A stretch of 64,000 bases of DNA, from positions 619,162 through 683,161 of the forward strand of contig CAADRB010000002.1 in the NCBI GenBank assembly GCA_900708905.1, given 5' to 3'. Positions 1 to 15,780 of the stretch are shown piece by piece. The notes beneath the pieces are model-generated. The model did not search any database. It saw only the letters and a list, made by a program, of their open reading frames with translations, and was not told where the DNA came from. This DNA comes from Hymenolepis diminuta (Eukaryota > Platyhelminthes > Cestoda > Cyclophyllidea > Hymenolepididae). Each line of letters begins with the position of its first letter. Positions within the stretch are counted from its first letter, which is position 1. Position numbers and translations under genes: made by a program.

Positions 1-3000
1 CCATTTTGTCTTCCCACTCATTTTTTTAATTAAGTTCACTCATTCTCTATGCCCTTATTAGGCAATTTTCTTTTTTTACATGCTTAAATGCTATCTCATG
101 TCAATTCATTCCTTGCCAGGGATAATACTAACATATGCATGGTAGAATGCAAAATTTTCAGTTGCGGAAGTATCGTATTGACTTCTATATGAAAAAGGGC
201 GTATTAAAATACCTTGTGAAAAGAATCTTGGGACCTCTTTAGATTCAATTTAGCCTGGATGATTTTATAATTGTAATGGTTACACTTTTCTGCCTTTGTA
301 ATTCCTTCTTTGATCTTTTTAGATACTAGTTTATTAAATATATTGTTATTCAATATTTCCCTGAATATTCCAGATAAAATTGCACAATAAAGAAAGTGCC
401 CTTTTAGCCGTTTCATCGTTGCAAGATTAACATCACTAATTGGGCGTCTCTAATGCAGTTTTTTTTAAATACATCAAAAGGAATTTGGAGTAATATAGGT
501 CTTATTCTCAAAGCGGCATGAATTTGTACTCGGTTTCTGGTTGCGTAAACGGTTCAATTATTTTGCATTATCTCAGCTATGTGATCGCTTTGATCTTAGC
601 GCCCTCTGTTCATCTCTGAGTACCATAATCTCTATGTAATTAAGAATTATCTTTCGTTGGTACTGCATACTTAACTTAAAATATAGCAAAAAGGTGAAAA
701 ATTAGACATGATTTTCTTATCTCTTATTAATTTTGTATAAATTTTCATTTTATGTAATTCTTATTTGCTTTCTATAATGATTGATTTATTTTATTTTTTT
801 TTTCCTTTGTTGTGCATTGTCAAAAACGGTGATTTGATTTTTCAGTCCAATTTCGATCCTTGTGTTTGTACTTGTTATTAATCAGCATCTGAATTATTCT
901 TCCACCTCACTATACGTCTTCTAACTGTAAAAATACATGTTTTCAGTATGCATATTGATCAGTTGAACATTGAATTGAATTCTATAGAGATATTATTACA
1001 GATTATTTCTCAACGGTAACTGCGATGGTTCAATAATATTACGACTTTCTTTTAAAATATTGCATGTTAATCTTTGAGTATCCTCTACTGTACGATGCTG
1101 TGTTTCACTCAAACTGACAACATTTTGGAAACGTCTCATGCGTTACGAATATAATCAGTTTCGAGATTCGTCAGTTTACACTATCTCATTTTCTAAGTGG
1201 TTTGAGTTGTATATGCCAATACTATTTCATTATTCAAGTAGCATGTTCGATTGCCTTATTGTATGCGTTATTTTAGTGGTTTCTTTTGGGAATAACCAAT
1301 ATATTTCTAAATGTTTAACCCTGTGCTGTTTACATGCATATGGTCGTTTTTATTATGCATGTCAGTCATTTCGATATTTTACACTCTATACGTAGGCTCA
1401 ATCAACTTCGCATATTCGGAACCTCTGGGACGCATTGGAAACTGCGCACAAGATCCAAAAAATCTTGAGAAAGCATGCTTTTATTGTATTAAAATGATTG
1501 TACTTGAAAATCAACAGGAGAAAGTCAATCATACTCCAATCCTAGTGTCTGGAAGGGCTTTTAATATGAGCATGCACTGGAGGCCTGAATATTACATGTA
1601 TCCTATCTCATTCTGTTAAGTTGGAAAAAAACGACTTGGATGCCCTTCAATGAATTAGTGCAACCAGTGAGGTCAGTCATCCATTACCTAGATTAGTAAT
1701 TGACATGTTGTATGAATAACGATACACTCTGTCTCACAAAGCCATTATTTAATAGATGGTCTGCATATTAACTAATCACTAACTCTATCATAAAAAGCAT
1801 AACATTCTGTGTATAGATACTTTTAAACCTTTTTAATGAGGCTTTTGTCGTAGTAAAGAATCAACTGTTTACTAATTGTTTGGCATAAATATAATTTGTC
1901 TCTTGCCACTTTTTGAATGCTTTGAGAGAACCGACAAACAGGGTTAAAGGGAAATCAAGGGAAAACAAATGGTTGATTTATGGAGTTGGAAGACACCAGT
2001 AGTCAATTACAAAATCTTTTGGAATTTTTTTCATCTAAATAAAACCTTTATTTAATTGTAGGCTAAAAATAAAAGAGTCCTATGAACTGTTGCAATATAT
2101 TTTTCTTAATTATTTTGTCCTGTTTTTATGCTTACTGTTAGATAATATTTTCTTCAACCTATGAGTGCGACTTGATATCTAAACCAAAGATTTGAGTTAA
2201 GTTGAGACTATCTAACTCTTTACTCAGAAATGGGTCATCGTTTAATCTTTCAAACTTGGTCACCTCTGAGCGTCTTTGAAATGCTGAGTCAAAGAAGCAT
2301 ACCTCTTTCAATACTAAGTTCCAGTCACATAGAATCCAATGAAATATCTCATGTTATGAAGGTCTTTAAGATGGGTGTTTACAACAACTCAATGTAAAAC
2401 GAAATCTTCATTTTTACTTCGAAAATTTAATTTTCAACTCCGTCCCTTCAGTTCTGGTTATTTATAGAGTTTTAAATGTCTCTGACCAAATCGTTATTTT
2501 CTTTTGATTATCGACTTTGAGTTGTAAAATATCTACATAACAAGCAATTCACCGCTTCATGTATAATTCATCTCCTGGATTACTGATAAAATTCCAGTCT
2601 ACTTTCTTCAGCACTTATTGACTGTTTGTTTAATGTCAATGATCGGTCTAAGCACTTCTATTCATTTCTTCTTTCGAAGGCCAAAAGAATGGCATAATCT
2701 CAACCCGTTTACTCAATCGTAACATGGCAGGGACACGAAACCGGTGGAGTCTAATAACTTAACAGAAATATAGAAATGACAAATAAATGAATTAATAACA
2801 GTCGATGAAAATTGCAAGTAATATATAAAAATCAACTCCACCCTTTCAGTAAACTGAAATGGTCAAATTTAGTGATTAATAAGAATAAACAATATGATTA
2901 AATGCTTATCTTTCAATTAGAGCAATTTCTTTAATAATATTTTTAAAGTCATATTTACAGTTATTTATGCTTAGAGTTTGACACAGTGCATAGTAAAAAT

Positions 3001-4263
3001 AGCTAATGTTGAATGATTTAAAATGCAAGCTATAATGCCCTTTGGACGCTGTATATTTTGGAGTTATTACTAACAGAAAGCAAGAGATTAGGCATAAGAC
3101 ATCCGTATAGTACGTAACTAACTTTAAATATAAAGCACACGAAAAAATTTAACCACATACAGTTGACTTATGTGGGAATTTGCATCTATTGAGGTTACTG
3201 CACATTTAGATAAGCCAGCCATTGCGGAAATTGCGTTGGGTAAGGATATCACATCAACACATACCATGGTAACCATGGTAAAGCCAAACGATTTATAGTA
3301 GCGGAAAATCTTGACACAAGAATAGTAAAATAACTGAGTAGGTCAAGCAGAAGTAGAGCATAAAGTCTTAGAGTCTTACTTCAGTAGAATTCCGGATCCA
3401 TTAAGTTCGTTCACCTATTATGGGTTTATATCATAACACCCCAACATCAAATTTTAGGCTTTGCCTTCCGAATGAGTTCATATAGACAACGGTCAAAGTT
3501 AATTGACTTGTCGATCAAATTGGAAGGTCAGTCACGTCTTCTTGGCGTGCTTGCCTCGTCTAATTATCAGAGCAGGTAGTGGAAGTTTGATAAGTTGTTA
3601 ATGACATAGCAGATCTTATTAGATTTCATTCAAGGCAATTCTATAAATAATATGATTTTTCTAAATGTTCAAAAATTAATCAAGATGGAAGTTTCCTGAA
3701 ATCCTAGTTTTAATTTCTCATATGCTTGAAATATTAATCAAATTTTAGTTATTAAAGTAACAAATGAAAACGAAACAAATAAAAACAGAGCCTAAAAACA
3801 ATTACGTATCCTTATAAATTGTTCACTATTTTTTGGTGAACAAGCGCTCAGTCTAATTAGCGATCTTTTTGTTCGTCCTTCTCCCTTTTCCGACAAAAGA
3901 GGAAAAAGCCGACAATCTGTCAATCATTCTGGCTATACTTCCGACGACGAAAAATAAATACTATAATTTTTCTTTTCTAGAAAATATTTTGTACACATAA
4001 ATTGAACGAAATAAAGTTTTTGTCCAAATTATCGAAAAATCTGCATTCGTGAATTGCAAAAGTTATTTTAAAATGATGTACTGATATATTAAATTCTGAG
4101 ATTTAGTGCAAAATTAATTAATAGTAAATAATTCTTTACAAAAGTAATGTCAGCATACTGGTTTTCTCCAATGATGAGTATTATCTTCATTGCAGATAAA
4201 AATAACTTCCATTTAATTTCCAACTGTAACTGATAGCACTGATAAAAATGCATATCAAAATAC

Positions 4264-4330
4264 GTCGTGGTTAACGCACACGTCTGCTAAATCAGAGGTC
4301 ACGGGATGGATCCCATCGGTGTACATCCAG
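4264..4330 (+). repeat. degenerate tRNA-like / possible tRNA-derived SINE fragment
   Basis: The stretch has the order of a tRNA: a D-arm-like GTGGTTAACGC, an anticodon-arm-like TCTG-loop-CAGA, then a T-arm-like block GGGATGGATCCC resembling an RNA polymerase III B box. It does not fold into a full cloverleaf: the anticodon loop is one base short and there is no matching acceptor stem. Two other stretches in the window (22.77 kb and 44.26 kb, minus strand) share the A-box/B-box arrangement. A decayed tRNA pseudogene or SINE head is more likely than a working tRNA. Confidence 0.3.
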
Positions 4331-7300
4331 TGTTATAGTCAATTTTGGACAAGAGTGGTAATAAAATGCGGCTTCAGGAAGCCTTCTATCTGCACAAATA
4401 AAGTATTATGAGCAATTCTCCTAATGGGATTTTTGATGTCTCCTTAGACCCAGTATATTTGATAACTTGCACTTTGTAGAACAGTTCCATTAGCTTTGCA
4501 AATATTGTGTTATTAATAAAAGAAATACAAGTTAACATGTAGGACTTTTGGTAATGGCGATTGGCATAGCTTTGTGCATTACTGTTTTGAGCTTCCATTA
4601 TAGCCCTCCAGCGTGGATATAGAATGATCTGAGACCCTGAAATTCCTTCCATGCGTGTTTACTCTTAGGTAACCTTGTCCTAAACCTCTTAGTTTATTTC
4701 TTTCTTTAAATTATAAAATCGCGCCACTTGACCCTACAACGTCAAATTATTAATCCAACTCTTCATATTTACTTTTAATAATTTGCGCTTCTTCCAAACA
4801 AACCTTTCCATTAACTATCTTGCCTCCTCTTCATCTTGTTGTTTGGTGACTATCGTATTAAGTCAAAGGCATGACAGGCACTAGAATTCTAAGCGATTTT
4901 TTTCTCTCCAAAAGTTTTGTTGGTCCAAAATTTTGTGAAACAATAATCAAGTACATTTTTCACCTTCCTCAAAGCAAAATAAGTAATTGCTATACTAGAA
5001 TCCCATTTTAGAGAAGGTCTGTTAAAATATTTCTCACTTATATCTGTGCTTGACTATTAATGTTTCCATTCAATACGCGTACATATATGTGTGGTTCTTT
5101 ATCCTTATTTATTAGTCCTTTTGATTTACATCCTAATTCTAATCATGTTGTTCAAAACTGAAATGAGAAGATTGACAACACGTAACATTTTAACTAAAAT
5201 ACCATAGAAATCATTCAAAATTATATTTTACTATTTACAAACTCCGATATCCCGGTTTCTACGGATGGAGATAAGAGAACGGACACATATTAGTCAGTCA
5301 GGTACAAAATGAACTTTAATTATCCCCTTTAAATATACAAATGGACCATTAATACAAATATAAAGGCTAATCAGAAAATATAATAGGCATAAAAAGACAA
5401 AATAAATGTTATTTTCTCAAGGGAAAATATTAGCGAATATTTTTCCCTCATTAAAATATCATTCCCACCTTCTTTGGGTTCAGCTCATTTTCTTTCCTGC
5501 AAACTATCCATTCTTCTGCAGTGCACTGGGCGAATCATTAACTTCAGTCTGCTTCTTTGTCCCTAAAATTTCATGGAAATTTTTCCGCCAAGCTTTCGAT
5601 TTGCGGTTGTCCAGAAGTTCGGTCCTGTCTCTTGCCCCCCCCCTCCCTCCTTTTTTGGCCGGACTTCATTTTTGCATATTTCTTGGTTTTGCATACCACA
5701 TTCACTTTTGGTTTCAAAGTAATATCTCATTCTCTGTTTGCTTAATGCAGTTAACTTTCAATTCTGGTTGTAATACATTGACTGTACCAGAAACTATTTC
5801 AGGATGCTGCTTGCTTTCCCTGACTTCCTTCACTTCGCTTTAATAACATATTCTTGGGGATTCTTCTACGGATTTTCACTCCGCTCCATGTCATTCTTCG
5901 AGATGCTTATTACTGTTTTTTAAAGAAATATGGAAATTCAATCTATATTTCGGTTGCGGAGGGCACCTGACATCGAATAACTGTAATATTCATATCATAT
6001 TCAAAAAGTTTATTATTATTGCCGGCAGTTACACAATAGAATTTACCATTTTCAATTGTTACACAGTATTCATTAAATGATAACTCGTGTTCCAAAATTC
6101 AAATTTCATGAATCGTCTTCAGAATTGTAGCAATTCAGCGCATATTGACCGGTTTATCTTAATTAAGAAAGGCTAGTCTTGCCACATCAGCTCATTTTTT
6201 CTTCCGGTGGTTGAGAAGGCAAATGAAATTATATGATATTCCACAGCTTTCAATTTTAGCGTAGTTGAGATGAGAGACAAAATTTATATGCCAGCTAACC
6301 ATCGGTTCAATCAGTGATGGACTGACTTATCTTATTGAGTGAAGCTTTTCTTTCTGAATTCTGATTTAGTTTGACATATTGTTTCTTTATATCTTCGCTT
6401 GCTACCTAAGTGCATATGCGAGATTTAAAAGGACAAAATCTAGCAAAGTGCAAATTAGTACAAACAGCATTCCGTAAGAGATTTATGGAGGGAGATAATT
6501 TTCTGGGACATGACTCCACTGGAAATTTGATTCACATAATCATGTATATTAGGTTTTTACTGATTCCTATCACTGCTACACATGATATCCAGTATCATGC
6601 AGTCATTAGCGGGATCCTCTAATGTGATTTTTCACTTTCTTCGAGCATTCTGAGAGTCAGGTCGCAGAGATCGTTTTGGCATATTTCACAGAGACCACAC
6701 AAAAATAGTAGGCATTTCCAATAATCTTTTAAAATATCGGGAGATGGAAGATTCAAAACATACACTCGCGCGGAAAACATAGGTCATTCGCTCTTTAACG
6801 TGCTTTGGAGAGAGTGAGACATTTAATGCATTTACAGATTTTCCACCAAGCAATTCAGATGGAATCAAGACAATAGGATCCAAACTTGTCCTTGCATGGA
6901 TGAAATTTATAAGCCTTTTACATTCAGCAGTCCTTAAATTCCGGAAAATGGATCCACTTTCCCTTCATGCGAGATATAGGCAAAATCGGTTCGGAAATAT
7001 TCCAAACCAGTTTATAAAAGTTCGCTCTGCCTCGGATTTACAATGAAATTTAGCGATTTGGGGAACCAGAAAAGTGGTCAGAGAGAAGAAATATCCGTTT
7101 TTGTCAGTTTTCTTATCGGTGCTTTTTTAAAGCATATCTAACAGCACCATCGGAATTCGTGTTGTTTATTTAGCATTGATTCACAGTGCTCCTTTCATTT
7201 TGTTCCTGTTTTTTCGTCAAGATAAGTTCGGTTCATTTGATATTCAAAGTCATCTTCTAAATAAATATTCAAAGCTTGAGTTTCTTTTAGTATTCGTCGC

Positions 7301-10300
7301 CACCTTTAACAATTTACAAGCCGATATCCTTATCAAAGTAGAAAAACAAACACAATTCCTCGTTGCTCTAGCAAAATCTCATCACCTTTCAACTCAAATT
7401 ATGTAAAATGCAGTGTAGATAATATAAATTCAAATAAACGGTATAAAGGTTAATAATTATTTCAATAAAAATGAGAAAAATACGTAACAAATATTAATTT
7501 CGTCGGGATAAAAATATGTTAATTTTAAAAATGATCCTATAATTTATAACTTAGTTGTGAGATTATACTAATGAAATCTATTTACATATTTAAATCTAAG
7601 GTCCAACTATTACTAAAATTATTATAAAATTTGCTTTGAGAAGAGGCCAAATTGAAACGAGAAGCAAATTAGCGATTGTATGGACAAAGTCCCTCTCAAT
7701 CTGAGAGATAAGCCATTACTATCATCGGACTTAAGGAGTCTATTATGCATTTCATTTTCAAAATAGTGAAGGTAGGCGGAGATACCTTGAAGGGTTAGTC
7801 AATCAACTCGATAAGGGCGTTCTCTAAATACAAATGTGGCAATGACGAATAACATATCCACAAATCAGGTGAGCATCTACATCTTTTTGGGCACGGTTTC
7901 CATCCTAGACCATTGTGACGTCACCGAGTATGATTATCTTAAAGGATAGTGATACGGATAAGAAAAACTCTTTAGTCCTTTATCCAGATTAAGAAATTAG
8001 TATAACTGTTGATGACACCTAAAACCTCATCTATAAAAAGTGGCAACTTCTATTCGGAAAACTCTGTAAACTTTTCCTTTTTATGCCTTAATTAAAGTAT
8101 AGGAAAAGAAATTGAGCTATTTTCCAATGCGTTCTAAATAAGAAACAAAATAATAAGAATTAACAGTCTTCAGTGTATCTCAGATTCAACAGCCACGTAA
8201 CATTCCAAAGAAACGGTATGAGAAGGAGCTTTAAAACTCATCTGGAGATTCTGTCTTCATGTGAAGATAGTTGATTACATGTGGACGAAAGTAAATATGC
8301 TAAATGGCCAACAGTAAAGACTTCTCAGAGCCGCTAAATCACCAGCCTCGGTGTTCCTAAAGGCTTTAGACGAGATAGTAACTAAATAAGTCTTATTGAT
8401 CTAACAAGGAAAGAACAGCTCATTAACTGAAGGAAGCAGAGATATTTATACATGCAAAATTAAGACAAAAAGCACATCATGACCCAGAAAAAGGACAACA
8501 TGGGTGGAGGGACCTTATCTGTCGCGTAACATGTCATATATTTCTTAAGTATCAAACCATTTCAGGTACTCCGTATACTATTCTACTTTTACGCATTTGA
8601 CTGAATTGCAAAATTCTTTCAATGGGGGAAACTGGTATACATCGCACTGAAAAATTACCCTTTTTCTTTATTGGTTTATAGACGCCCTAGGGACTCTAGG
8701 TGAAATAATGAAAACCACAGTAATTCATTGCTTCTCTATTATTCAGAAGTATTCCAACATATTATAAAACATTTCATGTTTAAAAGAAATGTATTTGTAT
8801 TTTATATTAATAGATTTTTTAGCTGATGCTTCCTGTTATTTAAAAAAATTTTCATGAAAAAGCCGACGATGCTTTTCAGACATAAAAAGTTAAAAAAATA
8901 ATGTAGAATCAAAATAAAAAGTCTATATTATTTTAGGTATTTTTATGAAAAGCATAAAGCTATGCAACTATTTGAAAATTCGTTCACCCAGTTCGGTCTA
9001 ATCTTGAACAAAAAATGACTAGTCAACTCTCAATTCTCTTGTGTCCATAGCTAGACTGCATATTAAAAGATAAACCTCTAACATGACCAACCATTTTATG
9101 TAATATTACAAATATTCAAATGATATTGTAATATTTTACCAATCCATAAATCTACCACCGCATAAATACTATGTCGAGGCCCAATAAATTTAATTAAATG
9201 CAACGCAATATGTGGTTTTTCTCTCTCGGCTCAAACTTGATCCAACCTGACCCCGTTTACTACTACTCGATGGGAGATCCTTTTCTTATTTTAGGATCGC
9301 AGGAAAAATCATAGAACCGAAAGGTATAATCTCGAGGGATTTAATTCAGAAGATAAAAATTAAATTTTCGGTAAAAGTAAAAATTTATATCTTCGTTTAT
9401 CGAATTACTTAGAAATAAAAATTCTTGACTTCTCATTCCCCATAATACCAAATGTACTCAGTGCGTTAAAACATCAGCTACTAATCCGAATGATAATTAT
9501 TAATATATCAAATTAGTTGATTTAATATTATGAGCCATAATTCTACCTTCTCTTCGGTATTCCAATTAAGTCGAACCGGCAAATTTCTCGTTATACTGTA
9601 TTCCACCTCCTGCTCGAAAATTCCGCGTTCATAAACGCGCTGTTTAGACGTGTATTCCCAGCTCCTCTATTTGCCACTTTCTCCTTCTACTATTCCATCT
9701 CTTTGCCTCTCTCATTTCTCTACCACTGTCCAGTAAATCAGTGGTCTTGGCCTTTAATAAGGGAATAATTAAGTTCATAAAGGGATAACTCTAAGTGGAA
9801 TTCAATTGGTCTATTAAAGTACCTTTGCTGTAGTGATTAGTTCTACTTTCATACTTTCAGTTAATCAGCAGAAAAAATGCTCATGAATATATTCATATAT
9901 ATACGAGTTTCCATCTGTTATCGATATCTCTGCCGCATTTTTAAATTGACCTTTCGTAATGTACGTTTATAAAATTTTTCTATGAAATTTATCTCTCATA
10001 TTTTGCTCCAATTTTCTTTACTTATCTATTCAGAATAATTAATAAACAAGCACTTTTAGTTTCCTTTCTCTGTTTTGCTATATATTTTACAAGTTCTTAT
10101 TTTATTTTTTCTATAAATGGTCATTTAGGAACTCCTCCATTTGGAATACATTATTTGCATAAACTAGCTGAAATCAATTTGTTTTGTTTTGTCAAACAGA
10201 CTTGGAAATATATACTGTGGATTTTCTTATTATGACTTAAAAATTTGTCTTTGGGAGGTGATTTGTATTTATGTCACTAGCTTCCTATCATATTATATCC

Positions 10301-11857
10301 TATTGTTGCCTAAAAAATTGATCAGTGACTCGCATTGTGTGGATGGACATGACCCTCCATTCCACAAATTATTAAATAGATCACTTATGAATGAATTTTT
10401 TCCATCGGAATTTTTCTTTAGGCACCATTGTAGTAAGGTCTTTATCGATGAAATCAGTAAAAAAAGTAGCATGACTCTTGTTAACACTAGTTAGTGTCCT
10501 GAGTCTCTATGAATTGGATCCTCTCTATTCTTTGTGGCATGAACGCATTCAGATAGAGGCTATTAGAGGAAATTAAAAGCTGGGAATTTTATTAAAATTA
10601 TCGAAATATAAAAACCCCAATTCTATAAGCTGGCCATTTTAGATGTTATTATCCCATCAACTACTTTTCCTCTTACTCTTACTTTCGAATCTTCCAATTC
10701 CACCGTAAAATTCATAGCTGTGTAATTATATGCTTATAAAAATTTATGCCGTTGTTCATGAGTGCTCAGAACTACCAACCTTAAGGAAATCAGATTTTAA
10801 CAATTTTGAACTTGGAATTTCAAATCCATCAACACCTAATATCCAAAGCAAGGGACGAGAAGGAGAATAAGTACGTATATAAAATGATAGTAAAGTTCGA
10901 TCTACATTTGGATTACTTCCTATAGCTCAAGGCTAATAGGTATGACTAACTGGTGTACTGCTTGCCAATGATGACCAAGAGGAACAGCTGAAGAAAATTT
11001 TGAGACTTGTACATCCCAAATATTTTCATACTTCTATGGGAAGTGATAGTGAAAATATAATTCCTTGCCGTGGACTCATTAATAAATTATAAAATTATTA
11101 CTATTTTTAAGAAATCAATTCAAGCAGCAACTTTAAACTGTCGATAATAGTTGTTATATTGAAAAAGAATGAATAAGTTAATTTGGAATTTATGGTTTCA
11201 TTGTCCCATTTCCTAAAGAAAATCATCAAACTAGACGAAGTTGACAGATGACTAGGCAACAGGGGAGAGAAAAATTGTCCTGAAATTGAGTCAGAAAATT
11301 TGGCTCCCCATCTCTCCCCCTTCAACCCTTCATCTCTTTCTAATCCACTACTCCATCAAATTGTGGTAGAGGTCATGAAATAAGCCTATGGGAGAGAGGG
11401 AAAGAAAGGAGACTGCACCTAAATCCCCACAAATCAGATTTGCAATGAGGAGGTGATTTAAAGATAGAGAGGAGGGGAGAAAAGAAGATGGCGGATTTCC
11501 CTTATGCTCGGCTTCCTAGGCCCCTGGGCTAATTTTGAGGTCACTTTCAATGAGCTGCCTGCCAGAGGACTGCTGACTTTGAAGCGCAGTCGAGTTGCAG
11601 AGATTGTTATTTTACCGACTGATAAACCTCTGAAAGCTTGAAAACGGAAAGAAAGTAAGAAAAATGAGGCGTCAGATGGATTGCGTTGACGTGAAATCAG
11701 GGCCAATTTCAATGAGATTGCTGTCAAGATAATTCAAACTTCGAAACCTCTTTTAATTAACTTTAAATGAGGCTGTATATAAAACAAATAATTAAATACA
11801 GTCAGCACCACTGTATTGAGAAAATATGTTAATTTAATAAAATAGAGAAGAGTTCAT

Positions 11858-11872
11858 TATATATATATATAT
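11858..11872. repeat. (TA)n microsatellite
   Basis: About seven TA units in a row. Confidence 0.8.
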
Positions 11873-14800
11873 TTGATATTGTATTTCATTTAATTATGAC
11901 AGAAAATATTTTAAATCCATTAACTCTGTCTTACTTCTCACAAACCATTGTGAATCTTTAATTAAGACGTAAAATTTAATGATAAATTATATTTATGAAT
12001 ATTTAATCATTTTTTCAGTTGGATAAGAAAATGAAAAATTCAATTTTCTAGGTTTGAGAGAGAAAAATTTAATCTCATGAAGATGCACGCTACTACCTCG
12101 TTACTATTTTTTGATGATTTTAGATTTCTTATCAGCATCCTTCAGAACCGGACACGTTCCTCCAATCGAAGATGGCCTAATGTGGATTCTTAATATACTC
12201 GGGATTATGGATGATGCTTAAACTGCTCTTTCAGAAGTTTTAAAGTAAAAATATTATCAGTAAGATAAAATGTATTTGCCATGCAATAATCCACTCTGCA
12301 CTGTTTATCAGTGGAATAAAATTGCACTGATTTAGTTCAGATCCCAAAATAAAAGTAAACATGCGCTTAAGAAAGTGGGTTTAATCTTGTTTAACTTTCT
12401 ACGTATTGTTGAAAGGGATGTTTTTGTAACTGGTTCATGGAATTTTCCGGAAAAAAATCTATTGATTTAGATCTTCAAACGTATGGCTAACAGAAAAAAT
12501 CTAATAAAATTCTTTACATTGTCAAAAGCTCAAAGGTCTCAATTATTTTATTTAACGTATAATGCAGGCAATGTATAAGTCCAATAGACAATTTCATAGC
12601 TCTAAATTCTAGAATTTGAAAGTAGTTATGTGAAAATTAGAAGTGTACATTTTTTCCATTCAGCTCAATTGTGAACGTATTTATGTCTCTGTTGAATGTC
12701 CCTAATTCCAAAAGGTGAACGTATTTAGAAGAATTACTTGTAACATATAATGTGAGTAATTTTTAACCATTCAAAATTCGTCAAAAAGAGGAAAATGACT
12801 GGAATGTATTTCATTTTTAAATCAAAATACTTTTTTAAATTATTATACAATTTCTTAACAATATTATATAGTTACATTCCCCCATCTGCTCTATAAATAA
12901 TGACACACACTTAATTACCTTTTAACTATCAAAGCTCATTTTATAGCTCGTGAATCTTTCCTCTTTTTATTTCAGTTAATATTTTATGTATTTATTGCCT
13001 AAATAAATCGACATTTGATGACTCTGCCACCTCTTCCTCTACTTTTCATATTTGATGATGAGGGAAAAAGTCGTAACTTTTACTACTCTTCCTCTACTCT
13101 TGCCTAGTTTGTTTTTCACCAACAAGGTCTTTACAGTGTTCTATTCTGTTTTGTTTTTTTGATAGTCTGGCATTTGTTTTAATCAAGTGAAGAGAGAGAG
13201 AAGTGACTAAGCTTATAACACCTATTAAGCATGGGTGGTTCGGTATCTAACGCAGCTATTCTAACTTAATTCCGCTTCTCTATTTATTTTGATAAAAAAT
13301 CGATAAATATGGTTGAATGGGCTCCTGTAGCATTGTTATTATTGTTCACAACACAGTGAAAATGGTTACAAGTTTTAATAATGGGAAATCACCAGAATAA
13401 AAGGTATAGAAAACGAGTCTGATAAGGTATGAAAATGGAAAGAGATCAAAAAGAAACAGATAATGACATTAGGGTCTCAATTAATTTGCCTTTTTAAATG
13501 CAGGATCATTGATTTGTACAATTATTCAAAATTGGAAGGGTTCAGTTTCCGATGTCCTAATGTTCAGTCTTCATAAATTAACTCGCAAATTCACGGATTA
13601 TCTTCACTATGTTTCACTAACTAATAATTGCTTTAATGAGGACTCAAATCCAACTTTGAAATCTGGATTATCAAGAAAATTATCTGTGCCACACACTGAA
13701 TTTAAGATATAGTGGGCAAGTAGAAAACTTTAAGTGAAATACGAAAGTCACATTCATATTTCCTTATTTCTGATAAAGAAGCATGCGGAATTATTGAGCA
13801 TAAATTCAAGATCTCGTAGAAATGAATGGCTTTTTAATTAAGCCTAGATTTTATTTAATCACAGATAAGTTCACTCAAGGAAATAAGAAACCTTATGATG
13901 TCTTAGATGCTGGTGAACTCAAATACGATAAAAGAGGCGGAGCCAGGTACCAGAAGTGATAAATTTGCTTAGACGGGGTGGTAAACCATTTGAATTAACA
14001 AATTAGTCAATTAGATTATAAATCTTAAGGTCCAATCCTAAAATTTGAATTTTAAAACATTAGAATATGACTCAGATAGTTGCCCAATTTGTAAAAACGG
14101 ACAATCTGAGGAATTCCAAAGTTGATCAAGGTAGGACTCCTTTAATATTCTCACTTCTATTTCTTTTTGTTTCACCCATTAATAGCATATTTCACGGTTT
14201 TCTATGTACATATGTTTGCATGATTAAAAATCGCTGAAGGTTCCTTGAAATGAGAAAAGAGTTAAATAGGCCTATTTTTAGAAATGGTGTTTCTTAATTT
14301 CACTGATAAGGGGAACTGGATAACTTTCTCAACAATAATAAAATTGAAAACTATGCCTGTTTGCAATAAATGGGCACCAATTTGTGTCTGAATTAAAATA
14401 ATTCCCTGGGTACCACTCTTTTCAAACTGTTTTCATCTGTAAATTTGCCTTTCCATAGAGTTTATTGGGGTGATACGCGTGAAAACCGTATCATATTTTA
14501 TTGATAACCGATGCGATTTCATATATCTTCCGTTGATGAAAGTTCCGACAGGAGCGCCTAATTATATACTCAGGATCAAGTATTGTATATTTTTGTTTTA
14601 TTAATAGGTCCCAAAATGTGCCTCTTATCCGTCCTCAAAGACTTATTTTCAAGCACTCTTATTTTCAGAATTTGTTACAGTTAGGAGTTAAAATAGTTCG
14701 GTTCATATCGTACAGCGGAACCGTCATCATCTTAATTGTTTTACTCTCGTTATTTAACTAAGTGTAAAGAACCGTGGTACTTAAAAGTAAAATAATGTTA

Positions 14801-15699
14801 TTTTAGAGAGAAACTGATTAAATATCTTCATATGCTTAGCTATTGTACTAAATAGCAGTTATGTTATCTGTACTTTGATTTTTATTGATATTCAGTCTAG
14901 ATGACAAAATATTATTCATCTTTATTATTTATTACCTTTCTTATTTTCAATAAATGTTAATTTAATGCTTTCTTTTGAATAATAGTCAAGAAATCGAATT
15001 TGGGCAATCTATCAACGAATATTCCCGACAGATTAATTGGTCATCAAGGTAGCCAGTTTTCATTTGCATCCACTCACGAACTTGACAATAATTAATTGCC
15101 TCAGTGGCTTTGTGATAGAGTGTATGTTTGTGCGCGAAGTATCGTACGCCCCTCCGTGATTAACAACCAAGAATCAGACGTCCAGAAGGTGTTGAGGATT
15201 AGAGAAACTATCCCTTTTAATATCAAAACTGAATGATCTACCCGATTAAATATTATTCATCCGAGTGTAGGAATCAACCCTGGGAACGAAAATAGAATTT
15301 ACGCTACGAATCCAATGAAATTTCAGGCCCCGAGATATATTGTTCTATTTGCATATGGTTACATCCTTTTGCATAAATAGCTTGGTTGAATAAAGTGCGT
15401 TTTTGATAAGTTTTAGCCACTTTACTTTCATCATATAAATTAATCAAAAACACGCAATTTGCTACTTAATATACTCACTTATCAGGTTCTCGTGCAGTTT
15501 AAATACGGAAGCCCTGCTTAGTATACGTAAACTTCAGCGATTAATGAAACTTCAAAATTTCAGGAGGAAGTTGGAATGATTTTAATACCATTACTAAAAC
15601 AATGCAATCATTCAACATTAGGGATGGTTTACATTTCTTTGTATCTCGCATTATAGAATGTTCAAACACAACACTGGATTTTACTCAGCGCGAAATTAT

Positions 15700-15780
15700 A
15701 TTAAATTTCAAGTAAATATAATTATAATATAAATATATAAATAAATGTAAATATAAATAATATAAATAAATTTCAAGTAC
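15700..15780. repeat. AT-only minisatellite-like tract with flanking direct repeat
   Basis: A tract of overlapping AAATATA/TAAATA units. Near-identical 12-base copies of AAATTTCAAGTA lie at both ends (about 15,703 and 15,769). This looks like local duplication or slippage. Confidence 0.6.

Noticed and set aside
5406..5843. 145-codon plus-strand ORF, the longest in the left third
   Set aside because: Phe/Leu/Ser-rich frame arising from pyrimidine-rich DNA with a C-run; no domain, no splice context and an overlapping second frame.
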